64,000 nucleotides of DNA from CAZDBA01 sp965224765 (GCA_965224765.1 CBDDAC010000008.1:143149-207148), one strand, 5' to 3'; positions 8,548-18,906 are shown, counted from the first letter of the stretch. The notes: a model not told the origin generated them from the sequence alone. Translations and numbers: made by a program.

Positions 8548-11514
8548 TTATTCGTCCTCTGACAAGTTCTTGATCGCATCGGGTAAATCCGGACCCACGA
8601 TTCCAAAAGCACCTTTTCCGTTGTCCTGAATCCGATTTTTGGCATCGTATTCAATGTCTTCCAAGCCAGCTACCCAATGAACCTCTTTGGCCTCACGTGT
8701 CGCTGGCTCATGCAATGGACGCATCAACCGAAACCCAACACCAAGCGACGGAGATTTCGTAAACCACCAAGGGCTTCGTGGCGTATTGGGATCATCGTCG
8801 CGCCACTTCTCTTCCGACAATTGACGAGCGGAACTCCGACATCCTTCTGCGTCAAACTCGAAACTTCCGCCTCGACAAACGCGAGGATGAAGTTCGGTCG
8901 GTTCGTTGAATGTATCGACCGCAGACGACGCCTTGCCTTCCAAACGCTTGTAGCTATCCTCAACATATTGGCCCAAAACCCATTCACTGGCGTTGCCATA
9001 CATATCGTAAAGCCCAAAAGGATTGGGTTTAAGTTGCCCGACAGCGTAGCGGTACTCTTTCGAATTCCCCTTGTACCAGGCATGTTCTCCGAGTGTCTTT
9101 GGGTCATCTCCGAAATAATAGGCCGTTGTCGTACCACCTCGACAGGCATATTCCCACTCCGCTTCGTAGGGCAGCCGATAATAAGTTCCGGTTAAAAGAC
9201 TTAGATACTTGGTGTACTGCTTGGCAGCAAACTGGGCGATGGTCGCACAAGGCTGATCGGGTTCTTCGCCGGCATCAAAAGTAAAGGACGGATCATACAA
9301 TGCCGAAGGTGCAGTGATCGCGTCGATTTTGGTTTCGTCATTGACCGCGCGAATCTTCCTTCGCTTGAACTCTTTAAAAATCTTGTCCAGACGCATGAAT
9401 GGTTTGTACTCACCCCATGTCACTTCGTATTTTCCCATCCAGAATGGTTCGACAACGATCTCGGCCTGCGGTCCTTCAATGCCTTGTCGGCCCGTTTCCG
9501 AATCGGGACTACCCATCATGAATTTGCCGCCCGGAATCGGGATCATTTCAAAGGAAACATCGGTGCCAGGAATCTGAGTCGTATACGGCACCATAAATCC
9601 GCCATCGATCTCTACAAAGGGTCCTGAATCCGGTTTCTCTTTCACTAAACCGGGGCCACTGATTTCAACAGGGGCCTGAGACGTTCCTTCTGTTTCGTGG
9701 CTGGGAGATGCCGAATTCTCGTCGCCTTCGCCTGTTGTTTCTTCAGAGTTTTCAGAGCCCTCGCTGTCAGCTGCCGCATCATCAGATGCATCGACGTTCT
9801 TTTTGTCTTTGCCCACGTTAGAAAGTCTCTCGTACTCTTCTTCGTCGATCTCACCGCGATCCAGACGCTGCTTGAGCAGGATTTCAGTAGAAGGCAAGCC
9901 CAACGGTTTTTTGGCAGATTGGTGATCAACAAAATCCTGCATGGGGAAATCATTTGGCCAGTCCAAACCGGTCAATTCAAGCATATCTTGATACAAATAC
10001 ATTGAATCCGTAAGCTTGTTCGCCATCTCACCATCCATCAACGAAGGATACTCGAGCATCACCTCGTTGAACATTTTGAAGGCCGCTTCGTAAGTTGAAA
10101 TCGCACCTTCTTGGGTAATCTTTTTCTCACCAGTTTCCTGATTGATTTCATATTCGTCATCAAAAACACTTCGCCTTGCCAACTCCTGAGCGTCATACAA
10201 GAGTTGTCGAGCACGAATGGCTTCGTCCGACATCTCGGCAGTAGTCCGGATGCGCCAATGACGATAATTGACGGTCCCTTGATACTTGTCAATTGTTCTC
10301 AGCTCTGCCATCAACCGGGAAATTTCTTCACTTACTCGACGCGCTTGAAGCAGATTCTCTTGAGAGATTTTCTGTGAAACCAGAATATCAATCTTCTGCA
10401 TTTCACGCGAAATCCGCCTGGACGCCTTTCGAGCGACAATCTCCTGCATATCTGATCGGCGGTCCGTTTCCAGATCCATCGCCGCCTGCTCCACAGGCGT
10501 GATCTCTATCTGCCCCATAATCTCATCCATCAAAAGGTCCCGGGTCCCCTCTGGGGCCAAGGCGTCCAATTCCTGACGTTTGCGTTCCAGCGCCTCACGT
10601 TTCTTTGATAACGCATCAAGATTGATGATTTGGCCTGTTGAACTTCGTAATGGCTGTTGACCGTATTCGATCCATTCACGATTGGCATCAACCCACATTT
10701 CTCGGTGCGTTTCACCAGAGCGAAATTCATCCTGCAATGCGTCGGCCAAGTTTCGAAGTTGAGCGGGAGGACGCATATAAAACATCATGTCGCCCGAGTG
10801 TTGTGTTATCCCACTTTGATTGTCGACCAGATTCTTCGATCGGTTGTACCACTGATAGGCCAGTTTCCAGTTGTCATGATCGAATGGTGTTTGGTAACTC
10901 TGGGGATCAATGTACTCTTCCATGGACGCATGAAATTCATCGTCACTTCGAAACAATCGACGAAACTGAAGTTTTTCGTCAGAATATCCGATTTTCATTC
11001 CGGTGAAAAAACCCAGGTTATCCGTCATACGATGATCACGATAATTAGGGGCAATGCCCTTGGTCAAAAAGCTAATCCCCTTTTTCACCCAGTGATAACG
11101 ATATTGGTAGTCATCGAACTCCTTAGAGATGTTGTACGACATGTTATGAGCTTGATACTCCCAAACCTTAATAAAGTTGGGCTGAATCTTTACCAGCGCG
11201 TTGAGCGTCGACTCAAATTGATTCCACTGCTCTTTCTTTTTATGCTCCATCGCCTGCATCCAGAGCATATTAACGGCAACCCCGCGCAGCCCCAACGAAG
11301 CCAGTTTCATCGTTTCGCTGGCAGGATCAATCTCAGCCAATTTGGATTGAGACAAGTCATGCTTGACGCGCAGCTTGGCCAACATTCCACCGGACAACAT
11401 CCGATTGTCTGAGGCATTCCGACTCGCGGGTCGTGAGACCAACGAAAGCGGGATCAAAAGACAAGCGATCAGCACGATGTAAATGATCTTTCGAGAAAAT
11501 GAGGAGTTATTCAT
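8548..11514 (-). CDS. Large membrane-anchored protein with C-terminal SUMF1 (FGE-sulfatase) domain
   Basis: 988 residues. ATG at 11514 (MNNSSFSRK) starts a signal anchor (about residues 10-28). The N-terminal ~550 residues form a helical region with repeated EMQ/RAR heptad-like stretches and WxQAMEHKKKEQWNQFE; an acidic, low-complexity linker follows (DASDDAAADSEGSENSEE). The C-terminal third is a formylglycine-generating-enzyme-like domain: GGKFMMGSPDSE, MGKYEVTWGEYKPF, RLPYEAEWEYACRGG, NPFGLYDMYGNASEWV, RVCRGGSFE. The two FGE active-site cysteines are not evident, so I infer a structural or binding role instead of sulfatase activation. It begins seven bases after the permease gene, which suggests that it works with that transporter. 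Confidence 0.85.
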   Translation of the reverse strand: MNNSSFSRKIIYIVLIACLLIPLSLVSRPASRNASDNRMLSGGMLAKLRVKHDLSQSKLAEIDPASETMKLASLGLRGVAVNMLWMQAMEHKKKEQWNQFESTLNALVKIQPNFIKVWEYQAHNMSYNISKEFDDYQYRYHWVKKGISFLTKGIAPNYRDHRMTDNLGFFTGMKIGYSDEKLQFRRLFRSDDEFHASMEEYIDPQSYQTPFDHDNWKLAYQWYNRSKNLVDNQSGITQHSGDMMFYMRPPAQLRNLADALQDEFRSGETHREMWVDANREWIEYGQQPLRSSTGQIINLDALSKKREALERKRQELDALAPEGTRDLLMDEIMGQIEITPVEQAAMDLETDRRSDMQEIVARKASRRISREMQKIDILVSQKISQENLLQARRVSEEISRLMAELRTIDKYQGTVNYRHWRIRTTAEMSDEAIRARQLLYDAQELARRSVFDDEYEINQETGEKKITQEGAISTYEAAFKMFNEVMLEYPSLMDGEMANKLTDSMYLYQDMLELTGLDWPNDFPMQDFVDHQSAKKPLGLPSTEILLKQRLDRGEIDEEEYERLSNVGKDKKNVDASDDAAADSEGSENSEETTGEGDENSASPSHETEGTSQAPVEISGPGLVKEKPDSGPFVEIDGGFMVPYTTQIPGTDVSFEMIPIPGGKFMMGSPDSETGRQGIEGPQAEIVVEPFWMGKYEVTWGEYKPFMRLDKIFKEFKRRKIRAVNDETKIDAITAPSALYDPSFTFDAGEEPDQPCATIAQFAAKQYTKYLSLLTGTYYRLPYEAEWEYACRGGTTTAYYFGDDPKTLGEHAWYKGNSKEYRYAVGQLKPNPFGLYDMYGNASEWVLGQYVEDSYKRLEGKASSAVDTFNEPTELHPRVCRGGSFEFDAEGCRSSARQLSEEKWRDDDPNTPRSPWWFTKSPSLGVGFRLMRPLHEPATREAKEVHWVAGLEDIEYDAKNRIQDNGKGAFGIVGPDLPDAIKNLSEDE

Positions 11515-11526
11515 TTCCAACTCGCG

Positions 11527-13518
11527 TTACTTCGCGATCTCCCTTGTTTTGAGGCAAAAATACCCAAGCACACTTAGCCCGAGACAAAACGCAAACGCAA
11601 TCATCATTGCAACGAATAATCGATCATTGTCTACCGAATAACCATAAGTCAAAAAGTCAGAAAAATTCATCTGCGTGAAGTTGGGCACGATGTAAGTCAA
11701 CGATTCCAGGCATTTAACCATGAATGAATCCGCCTGCTGCATCAGCGTGACAACAACACCCTCGCCTAAGCCTTCCTGCATATTCTTTTGTGTAATCAAC
11801 CGGTACATCGACTCAATGGGGCCACCCCCGGTAAGCTCCGGGTTGTCGATATCTCGGATAAACGGTGTGCAGAATCCGACGATGATCGCAACGAGCGAGG
11901 AAAGCATGACAATCGGAGCGCTCAAGAACGTACTAAAGGCAACTCCCATCGAAATAATGATCATCATCTGGCACCAAATACCAAGGTAGCCTTTGGCGAA
12001 GTTTAGCCCATAAGAATTGTCACGTGAGCGAAAATAAACATCAGCCCGCGCAACACCGATGTATTGATTCCGGTCCAGGCAACGTAGCTCCAAATCAAAT
12101 TGTCCGTTTGCTGCGTAGTCATCAAACAGGTCAAATTCGCCCTCTTCAACCACTTTGCCCTTCGAGTCGATTTTTCGCCCCGAAAGTTTTCGAGAAACCG
12201 GACGGATCTGCAGGGTGTATTCATCGGTCTCAAAATCAATTGGATCCGACTCAAAGCGAAACTCATTACTGCCTTCAGACAGGCGACTCTTGAACTGCAG
12301 GCTTCCAATGACGCGTCGCTCGATATCTCCCTTGGTCGTTCGAAAGACCCCCAACGTCATCTCAAGAGGAAGAACATCCGGGTTCTGAAACGAACCCTCG
12401 GAGAAACTTTCAAAATGAAACACCGCCTTAGAAAGCGAGCTGTTTTCAGTTCCGCCACCGCCAGTGATATAGCCGCGATAACCCCACTCTTTTCCTACGT
12501 CGATTCCACTGGTCTGCTCACCTTTTTGATCATAGAACTTGACGTATTCGCAGTACTTGGGCACCCTGGCGCGAAAGTAACCGTAAGCAGGGCCGAGTTC
12601 AATTTCCGGATTCTTACCCTCACCAATGACCCTGGCAGCATGCGAGTGCCCCGAGGCACGAAGTACAAACACCCGTTGATAAATGATCTTACCGTCTTCT
12701 CGGATTTTTGTACGCCCTTTGATAACATTGGCCATGTACTTCGGTGGATTGCCCGGCTGGCGAATTTCTTCTCGTATCTCAATTCGATGTCGGTGCCCCG
12801 AGTCGAAACCCGTGTACCCCTGTTCCAATGCATTCGCAGAAACTCGTTGCCCCGTTTCTTTGACCTGAAGATCAGGATTCACCAATTCGAATTCAGCAGT
12901 CGTATTGGTGTCACCGGCAATTTGATGGGAATGGGAAAGCGTTCCCACCACGAACAAGTAGCTAATCAAGCCCATTAGCGCCAACAGCGATGTTCCAAGC
13001 AAACCAAATCCAACAATTCGCCCTACCACTATTTCAGTGGCGCGAACGGGCTTGGTCACAATCGTATAGATCGTTTTCTTTTTGATATCGTCAGGCAGAC
13101 TAAACGCACTGATCAGCATGCCCATCATGAGGACCAGCAGTTGCGTGCCCCACAAAACGAAATTGACATAAATTCGATCTGGATGATCCGAGCCCGAGTT
13201 CATAAACCAGCCACCGAACAACAGCGACAAGGCAAAAATCCCGAACGTCACCAACACGATTCGACGACGCAATGCTTCTTTGATGGCAAGTCCGGCAATC
13301 GCCCACACTCGGCGAATGGATGTTCCAAAAAAATCAGGCAATGCCTGCCCACTGACCCCGGCAACGATATAAAACGCCTCAATTGGACCGTGCCGAAACG
13401 ATGCGACAAGGTATCCAAAAAACAGACCCAGCACCGTTGCCACCAATGTCAACAACGCAAAAACTCCGAAACCGGAGCCAATCCATTCCGAGAACTTCGT
13501 AAATTCTTCTACAACCAT
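11527..13518 (-). CDS. ABC-2 type transporter permease with large extracytoplasmic domain
   Basis: 663 residues with an N-terminal membrane segment, a second hydrophobic block at about 70-205 containing the cytoplasmic KKKTIYTIVTKPVRATEIVVGR motif typical of ABC-2 permeases, a long soluble segment (about 215-490, beta-rich) and four more C-terminal membrane segments. The conserved QLLVLMMGMLISAFSLPDDIKK helix is visible. Its partner ATPase is immediately upstream (29 bases). It resembles gliding or exopolysaccharide type ABC-2 exporters, but the substrate is unknown. Confidence 0.85.
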   Translation of the reverse strand: MVVEEFTKFSEWIGSGFGVFALLTLVATVLGLFFGYLVASFRHGPIEAFYIVAGVSGQALPDFFGTSIRRVWAIAGLAIKEALRRRIVLVTFGIFALSLLFGGWFMNSGSDHPDRIYVNFVLWGTQLLVLMMGMLISAFSLPDDIKKKTIYTIVTKPVRATEIVVGRIVGFGLLGTSLLALMGLISYLFVVGTLSHSHQIAGDTNTTAEFELVNPDLQVKETGQRVSANALEQGYTGFDSGHRHRIEIREEIRQPGNPPKYMANVIKGRTKIREDGKIIYQRVFVLRASGHSHAARVIGEGKNPEIELGPAYGYFRARVPKYCEYVKFYDQKGEQTSGIDVGKEWGYRGYITGGGGTENSSLSKAVFHFESFSEGSFQNPDVLPLEMTLGVFRTTKGDIERRVIGSLQFKSRLSEGSNEFRFESDPIDFETDEYTLQIRPVSRKLSGRKIDSKGKVVEEGEFDLFDDYAANGQFDLELRCLDRNQYIGVARADVYFRSRDNSYGLNFAKGYLGIWCQMMIIISMGVAFSTFLSAPIVMLSSLVAIIVGFCTPFIRDIDNPELTGGGPIESMYRLITQKNMQEGLGEGVVVTLMQQADSFMVKCLESLTYIVPNFTQMNFSDFLTYGYSVDNDRLFVAMMIAFAFCLGLSVLGYFCLKTREIAK

Positions 13519-13547
13519 CTGATTTTTTTCAGACCCGCAATTTGTTT

Positions 13548-14507
13548 TTAGTTACTTGATTTTGCTTGATCGACACCCGACGAAACATGTCCGGGTCGCT
13601 CTTCACTGTCACGAACAATGTTCAAGAACAACTCTTCCAATGTCGTTCGCGGATTCTCAACACTCAGGCATTCACCGCCGTGCTTGGCAATCACTTCCTG
13701 AATTTCTTTATGTGCTTCGGGTCCCAACCCCTTGGCGCGAATCTGAGTCTCGTCCGTGACCTGCAACAGATTGTCAACACGACCCAACTCTTTAAGATCA
13801 CCCTGATAAAGAATTGCGATACGATCGCAAACATCCTGAACATCCGCCAACAGGTGACTGCACATCACAATCGTCTTACCGCGATCCTTCAATTCCAGGA
13901 TCATGTCCTTCATATCGCGAGTTCCAAGCGGGTCCAATCCGGAAGTAGGTTCGTCCAGTAACACCAAGTCCGGGTCATTGATCAGCGCCTGAGCCAAACC
14001 GATTCGTCGCGTCATCCCCTTTGAGTACTCTTTCAGTTGACGACGGCGAGCTCCATTGAGGCCCACCTTTTTGATCAATTGATCAACGCGTTCCTTGCGA
14101 ACGGAAACCGGCATATCAAAAAGCCGACCGTAAAAATCGAGCGTCTCTTCGGCATTGAGAAATTTGTACAGATACGACTCTTCAGGCAGGTAGCCAATTC
14201 GCTCGTTCTTGGTGACTTCCGAAGCGTCCTTACCAAACACAAGAGCCCTTCCGCTGGTCGGAAACAAAAGCCCCAAGAGCAATTTAATCGTCGTTGACTT
14301 TCCACTTCCGTTGGGACCCAACAAACCGAAAACTTCGCCTTTGCGAACTTCGAGATCCAAGGCCTTGAGAGCACGAACTTTTTGACGCCCCCAAAAGTCG
14401 CGATAGACCTTCGTCAAGTTCTGGGTTTCGATAACAATGTTGGGATCATAATCAGGATTCGACTGTTCGATTTTCCTGGTTTTGGTCGCTTCGTTGGCCG
14501 TTGCCAT
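13548..14507 (-). CDS. ABC transporter ATP-binding protein
   Basis: 319-residue ATPase of an ABC-2 exporter. Walker A GPNGSGKSTTIKLL, Q-loop GYLPEES, signature YSKGMTRRIGLAQAL (SKGM in place of SGGQ, common in this subgroup), Walker B LVLLDEPTSGLDP and the H-loop VMCSHLLADV are all seen. The ~65-residue C-terminal extension is usual for exporters of this kind. First gene of a four-gene minus-strand operon (ATPase, permease, SUMF1 protein, SpoU methyltransferase). Confidence 0.93.
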   Translation of the reverse strand: MATANEATKTRKIEQSNPDYDPNIVIETQNLTKVYRDFWGRQKVRALKALDLEVRKGEVFGLLGPNGSGKSTTIKLLLGLLFPTSGRALVFGKDASEVTKNERIGYLPEESYLYKFLNAEETLDFYGRLFDMPVSVRKERVDQLIKKVGLNGARRRQLKEYSKGMTRRIGLAQALINDPDLVLLDEPTSGLDPLGTRDMKDMILELKDRGKTIVMCSHLLADVQDVCDRIAILYQGDLKELGRVDNLLQVTDETQIRAKGLGPEAHKEIQEVIAKHGGECLSVENPRTTLEELFLNIVRDSEERPGHVSSGVDQAKSSN

Positions 14508-14822
14508 AAATTATCTCCGTTGGCGAGTATTCGCCTGTTCTACGGACCCCATTTTGAGGAACAATTGCTTGATTCTTTTTGGGCGCAAGTGAAAATGACA
14601 CAACGCCAACGCATCAGCCAAATCTCGCTGGGATCACCCCATTGGGTTCTTACGCCGATTAATGGTGACAAGTTCGACAGTTGTCCTGTCTCACACCAAA
14701 TTTGAGGAGCAAACCACTCCTTAAAAGGCGATCAGCGCCTCCGCAGAGTGTACATAATAAATCTCGAAAATAAAGGCTTCTACAGCCCTTAACCCCAGTA
14801 TGGCACTGGATTTAATAAACAA

Positions 14823-14985
14823 AACTCACTTTGGCGACGGATCCGATTTCATCAAAAACACCTAACTGACCCAACCAAAATCAGCCGCCACTCACACTCG
14901 GATCGCCGACCTGTTCAATCCCATCAGTTATGAGCATTACAGGGTCCGAAAAACCTTCAAGTTCCAACTAGACTAATTCAAGTCG
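14823..14985 (+). repeat. Decayed duplicate of the folC 5' region
   Basis: This stretch aligns by eye with 15434-15590, the leader and first codons of folC: AACTCAC, ATCAAAAACA, ACTCGG, CCTGTTCAATC, CATCA-TA-GA and CCTTCAA recur in the same order and spacing. The copy has stop codons and no usable frame. The rest of 14508-15474 holds no gene; TTGAGGAACAATTGC also occurs twice (about 14554 and 15288), indicating that the whole leader was duplicated. Confidence 0.65.
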
Positions 14986-15106
14986 CCACTCAGAAAGCTT
15001 GACCAGCCCCACCCAAAGCCTCCAGCCGCTCATGTCGCATCAACCAAATTCAAATCGGTCCGGGTACTAGCCCCAAGTTCCAGGTTTGAGTGGAACAAGA
15101 ATTGTT

Positions 15107-15185
15107 TCGGCAGGAGCCTCAACCTCCCGTAAAAAGGCAAAAAAACTGACCGGTGCCATGCTCCTCGCTTGCGTGGGCATGTGTT
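15107..15185. repeat. Two dispersed intergenic repeats
   Basis: The first part, in reverse complement, reads CGGGAGGTTGAGGCTCC then GCCGAAAC after one base; the same words recur on the plus strand at 58033-58060. The second part (15151-15182) is a GGTGCCATGCT...GCTTGCGTG palindrome shared with 3161, 30105 and 33516. They carry no coding capacity and probably spread as short mobile repeats. Confidence 0.55.
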
Positions 15186-15474
15186 CTGCCAACAGCCTGG
15201 TACGTCGGCAAATCGGCATTCTATTGACCAAGCCAGATAGCATCTGAGAATATGCCGAAACAGGCGCCTGTTCCAAAGACCTCAATTGAGGAACAATTGC
15301 CTGAATCTGTCACACTCTAGTATTGAGACGCAGACCACTTCCCACGGGCAAACAGACAGCCGGCTAGAAGAAACTATTGTCAGTTCAAACGCTTCAGCCG
15401 CCCCTGTCCATTTCGCATTTAACGTCCTCAACTAACTCACGTGGCGGACGGTTCCTTTCCCATCAAAAACATCA

Positions 15475-16866
15475 ATGAACCAAACTAAAACAAACGACTT
15501 GCAGGCACGACTCGGCAACCTGTTCAATCGCATCAACTACGAACGTCGTGCAGGACTGAAACCCTTCGATTTTAAACTAGACGGAATCAAGCAATTACTC
15601 GAAAAGCTTGACAAGCCACACCTCAAATGTCCGGTCATTCATGTTGCTGGGACCAAAGGAAAAGGTTCCGTTTCCAAAATGATCGGGGCAATCCTCACAG
15701 AAAGTGGATACAAGACTGGCGTCTACACTTCTCCTCACCTCGAATCCGTCAATCAACGGATTTCCATCGACAACCAGTGGATCCACGATCTGGATCTGGC
15801 GCAAATACTGGGAGACATCGAACCCGCGGTCAACGAGATCGATCATTTAAGCGAACTTGCCGGTATCCGTCCGCTAACCTTTTTTGAAGTCATCACGACC
15901 GCAGCATTTGCGCACTTTGCTAAATTCGCATGCGAGGTGGTCATTCTTGAAGTAGGCATGGGTGGGCGACTTGACTCTACCAACGTCTGTGAGCCCGACC
16001 TGTGCGTTATCACCAACATCAATTTGGACCACACCCGACAACTGGGCGATTCCCTGGAAAAAATCGCGGAAGAAAAAGCGGGAATCATCAAGTCAGAAAT
16101 CCCCGTGGTGTGCGGAGTTACCAAGCGCAAGCCCAAAGACACGATTCACCAGATTGCGAAAGCCAACCGTGCACCGATCTGGCAACTCGACGACGACTTC
16201 TTTGTACAATCCACACCGCTCCCGCGGTTGATGAAATTTGATACCTGGAGCAATCCCAGCCTTTCCTCCAACGTGGGCTGGAATTTGAATGATGTTGACC
16301 TTTCAATGCTTGGCACTCATCAGGCAAAAAATGCGGCAGTCGCGATCGCCGCCGTCCAACGATTAATTCACGACGGCTGGAAGATCAACGAAGACGCGAT
16401 TGGCAAAGCACTGGGAAATCTCAAGCTCCCGGGGCGTTCCGAGGTCGTTCACGAAGACCCACCCGTGGTGCTTGATATGGCACACAACGTGGCGTCAATC
16501 GAAGCACTCATTGAGACTTTAAATCAACATTTCCCCAAATGGCAGTCTGCCAAGCGAAAACGGCTGCTCCTATCCATAAGCAAGGACAAGGACGCTCGCA
16601 GCATCCTTCGCTGGCTTGTCGACACATTCGATGAGATTATTTTGACCAAGTTTCAATCCAATCCACGAGCCAAAGCGATCGATGATTTGCTCGAAGACGC
16701 CGAGGTTCTTTGCGATGGTCTAAGGACTAATACCATCATCAAATCGGCAGAAACCCCTGAAAAAGCCTGGGCACTTGCTCAATCAGATATGCAACCCAAT
16801 GACTTTGTCGTGGTTACAGGAAGCGTTTTCCTGGTCGCCGAACTACGAGCGACCCTCGTTCGTTGA
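15475..16866 (+). CDS. folC: Bifunctional folylpolyglutamate synthase / dihydrofolate synthase
   Basis: 463-residue Mur-ligase-fold enzyme that adds glutamate to dihydropteroate and folates. Nucleotide loop HVAGTKGKGSVSKMIGAIL, the TSPHLESVNQRISID loop, ITTAAFAHFA, EVGMGGRLDSTN, TNINLDHTRQLGDSLEKIAEEKAGIIKS and the C-terminal LPGRSEVVHEDPPVVLDMAHN substrate motif are in the expected order. It is a single-gene unit; the preceding ~970 bases contain no gene but hold a decayed copy of its own leader. Confidence 0.94.
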   Translation: MNQTKTNDLQARLGNLFNRINYERRAGLKPFDFKLDGIKQLLEKLDKPHLKCPVIHVAGTKGKGSVSKMIGAILTESGYKTGVYTSPHLESVNQRISIDNQWIHDLDLAQILGDIEPAVNEIDHLSELAGIRPLTFFEVITTAAFAHFAKFACEVVILEVGMGGRLDSTNVCEPDLCVITNINLDHTRQLGDSLEKIAEEKAGIIKSEIPVVCGVTKRKPKDTIHQIAKANRAPIWQLDDDFFVQSTPLPRLMKFDTWSNPSLSSNVGWNLNDVDLSMLGTHQAKNAAVAIAAVQRLIHDGWKINEDAIGKALGNLKLPGRSEVVHEDPPVVLDMAHNVASIEALIETLNQHFPKWQSAKRKRLLLSISKDKDARSILRWLVDTFDEIILTKFQSNPRAKAIDDLLEDAEVLCDGLRTNTIIKSAETPEKAWALAQSDMQPNDFVVVTGSVFLVAELRATLVR

Positions 16867-17025
16867 TGGTCCGCATCGCTGCTATTTTCACCGCAACAAG
16901 ACCGATCAAGAGGTAGGACCAGTTTCTCCAGCCGATTCACAGGATCGCTGATCAATTCATCGGCTGGCCAATAGAAACCGCCAATTCTTGCCTACGACAT
17001 GCCTCGATAGAGACACGAGAAACAT

Positions 17026-17850
17026 CTATGCCGCCGCGCTCACAGCCAACTCCACCGGTTTGCGGCAACAGATCTCAAGTGATTTGCAGAGCTTGATCGC
17101 ACGACAGGTCTCTCGATAACCGCGATAGGCAATCGCGTACATCGCCATTGATGCCGATAGCGCCGCCGGCTTCCCCAAGATTCGCGTTGGCAGAATATCA
17201 AACCCAGAACCCTGCAATATGGAAGTCAGATTGTTGCGATCAAACGTGTAAAGATGGTCGGGCGGCCAAAACTTCAAATAACGTTGGCCCATCCATTGAG
17301 CTTTGAGGTAAGTGGAGTCTGGTGTTTCCAGAATCATGATCCCGCCAGGTTTCAAAACTCGATACCACTCCTGCAACGTTTCTTTGACGTCGCGGCAATG
17401 CTCGATCACGTGCCAGTTTGTTAATAAATCAAAATGATTGTCCTTGAAGGGTAGCTTGACTCCATCAATCTTGTGGCAATCAAGTCCTTCGGATTGACAG
17501 TACTTTACTGCATTTTGACTGATGTCGACTCCCATGGCCTCCCAGCCACGGTCTTTCGCAGCTTGTACCGTAGCACCAACGCTACAACCAATATCCAAAG
17601 TTCGCGGACACTCCGATTTCAAATACTTCGTTGTCGACGCCAAACGAATTGCTGCAGTTCGCATCTTGGATTTACGCCGCTTGGAATAGTGAACGTGGTA
17701 GTCACCTTCGTAAACGGTTTCTGATTCCAAATAGCCTTTTTGATAAAGGTTGCAGTCTGGGCAACGTTTGAGTTTGTGATTAGGCTCATCAAAGAAAGTT
17801 TCCAAATCGGCGTGGCCGCAGTTTTCGCATGTGGTTTCAGTAACAGTCAT
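17026..17850 (-). CDS. Class I SAM-dependent methyltransferase with N-terminal zinc ribbon
   Basis: 274 residues. The start at 17850 is preceded by AAGAGGT and AAGGA. A CxxC...CxxC zinc ribbon (CENCGH and CPDCN) covers residues 8-35. The methyltransferase core follows: LDIGCSVGATVQAAKDRGWEAMGVDIS (SAM loop), FDLLTNWHVIEHCRDVKETLQEWYRVLKPGGIMILETPD. This layout resembles enzymes acting in lipid or polysaccharide modification. No functional neighbours; monocistronic. Confidence 0.87.
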   Translation of the reverse strand: MTVTETTCENCGHADLETFFDEPNHKLKRCPDCNLYQKGYLESETVYEGDYHVHYSKRRKSKMRTAAIRLASTTKYLKSECPRTLDIGCSVGATVQAAKDRGWEAMGVDISQNAVKYCQSEGLDCHKIDGVKLPFKDNHFDLLTNWHVIEHCRDVKETLQEWYRVLKPGGIMILETPDSTYLKAQWMGQRYLKFWPPDHLYTFDRNNLTSILQGSGFDILPTRILGKPAALSASMAMYAIAYRGYRETCRAIKLCKSLEICCRKPVELAVSAAA

Positions 17851-18183
17851 CCTTGACCTCTTTGAATTCTGGAATTTCCAGTCCAAGTGTTTTAAATCGC
17901 CCGATCTGGATTGATCAGAGCCTCGGTTCGAGTTGAGAAATCCTGCCTGAGTTCAACCCAGTGCGAATGTCCAACTTCAAGTCCTTCGAATGTTAGCGTC
18001 GCCCGATTTTCTACACAACAGAATGCGAGATTCTCACCAACTCGCTAGCAGCCCCATCCGCCATATTGGGATTGGGCGTGAATTCGCCAGTTCTATCGGC
18101 GATGGTTCGAGTATTTCCTGCAAATTTTGGCTCAAAGCAGGAAAACAGCTTGCTTTTCCTGACCAATGGTCAATTATTTAGCA
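17851..18183. other. Divergent intergenic region, no gene seen
   Basis: 333 bases between the divergent methyltransferase and the tetR-like gene. No ORF, RNA gene or clear inverted-repeat operator was recognised. The promoter for the efflux operon must lie here. Confidence 0.4.
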
Positions 18184-18906
18184 ATGAGCACCGTTTCAAG
18201 AAAACAGCAAGAGATTCTCGACAGGGAGCAGTTAATCCTGCGAACTGCTCGAGAGATTTTTAGGACGCGCGGATACCTCGGCCTGAATATGAATCGCGTC
18301 GCTGAACAACTGCAATATGCCAAGGGGACGATTTACCAGCACTTCAAAAACAAAGAAGAAATCATTCTGGCGATGGCAGCAGAGACACTTCAAATTCGCA
18401 CCTCAATGTTTGAGCGCGCCGCCGAGTTTCAAGGAAAATCTCGACAGCGAATTGCGGCAATCGGATGTGCTGCAGAGTTGTTTGTCGAATGGTACCCCGA
18501 TCACTTCGAATTGGAGAAAGTGCTGAGTTGCAGTTCGATAATTGAAAAAACCAATGAAAAACTTCAGGAAAAGAAGAATAACGCAGAGTTGAAATGTGTC
18601 TCGATCGTCGCGGGAGTCGTTCGAGATGGAATTGCCGCAGGTGACTTGGAACTCGATCGCAACTCAAGCGCGGATGAGTTGGTTTTTGGAATGTGGTCAC
18701 TGACTTACGGAGGATATTCAGTGATGGCCTGCACGGAAACCATCCAAATGATGGGGATTTCCGATGGGTTCCAACTGGTTCGCGACAACTGCAATCGACT
18801 CCTGGACGGATATGGCTGGCATCTGCTCAGCGCTGACTTCGACTACAACGAAACCAACACCCAAGTTCGCAACGAGATTTTCGCTGATGGCCCAATCAAA
18901 CACTAA
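18184..18906 (+). CDS. TetR/AcrR-family transcriptional regulator
   Basis: About 240 residues. The N-terminal helix-turn-helix reads ILRTAREIFRTRGYLGLNMNRVAEQLQYAKGTIYQHFKNKEEII, the family signature. I prefer ATG 18184 (MSTVSRKQQ); ATG 18166 in the same frame would add six residues and neither has a strong ribosome site. The C-terminal ligand domain has no recognisable specificity. It overlaps the efflux adaptor gene by about 20 bases and is first in a three-gene operon, so it probably represses its own operon until an effluxed compound binds. Confidence 0.9.
   Translation: MSTVSRKQQEILDREQLILRTAREIFRTRGYLGLNMNRVAEQLQYAKGTIYQHFKNKEEIILAMAAETLQIRTSMFERAAEFQGKSRQRIAAIGCAAELFVEWYPDHFELEKVLSCSSIIEKTNEKLQEKKNNAELKCVSIVAGVVRDGIAAGDLELDRNSSADELVFGMWSLTYGGYSVMACTETIQMMGISDGFQLVRDNCNRLLDGYGWHLLSADFDYNETNTQVRNEIFADGPIKH

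Noticed and set aside
10657..11412. Plus-strand ORF antisense to the SUMF1 protein
   Set aside because: Shadow frame of a well-supported minus-strand gene.
12100..12978. Long plus-strand ORF antisense to the ABC permease
   Set aside because: No domain or coherent composition; the minus-strand permease explains the coding signal.
17920..17960. GGTTCGAGT resembling a tRNA T-loop
   Set aside because: No matching T-stem, anticodon arm or acceptor stem around it.
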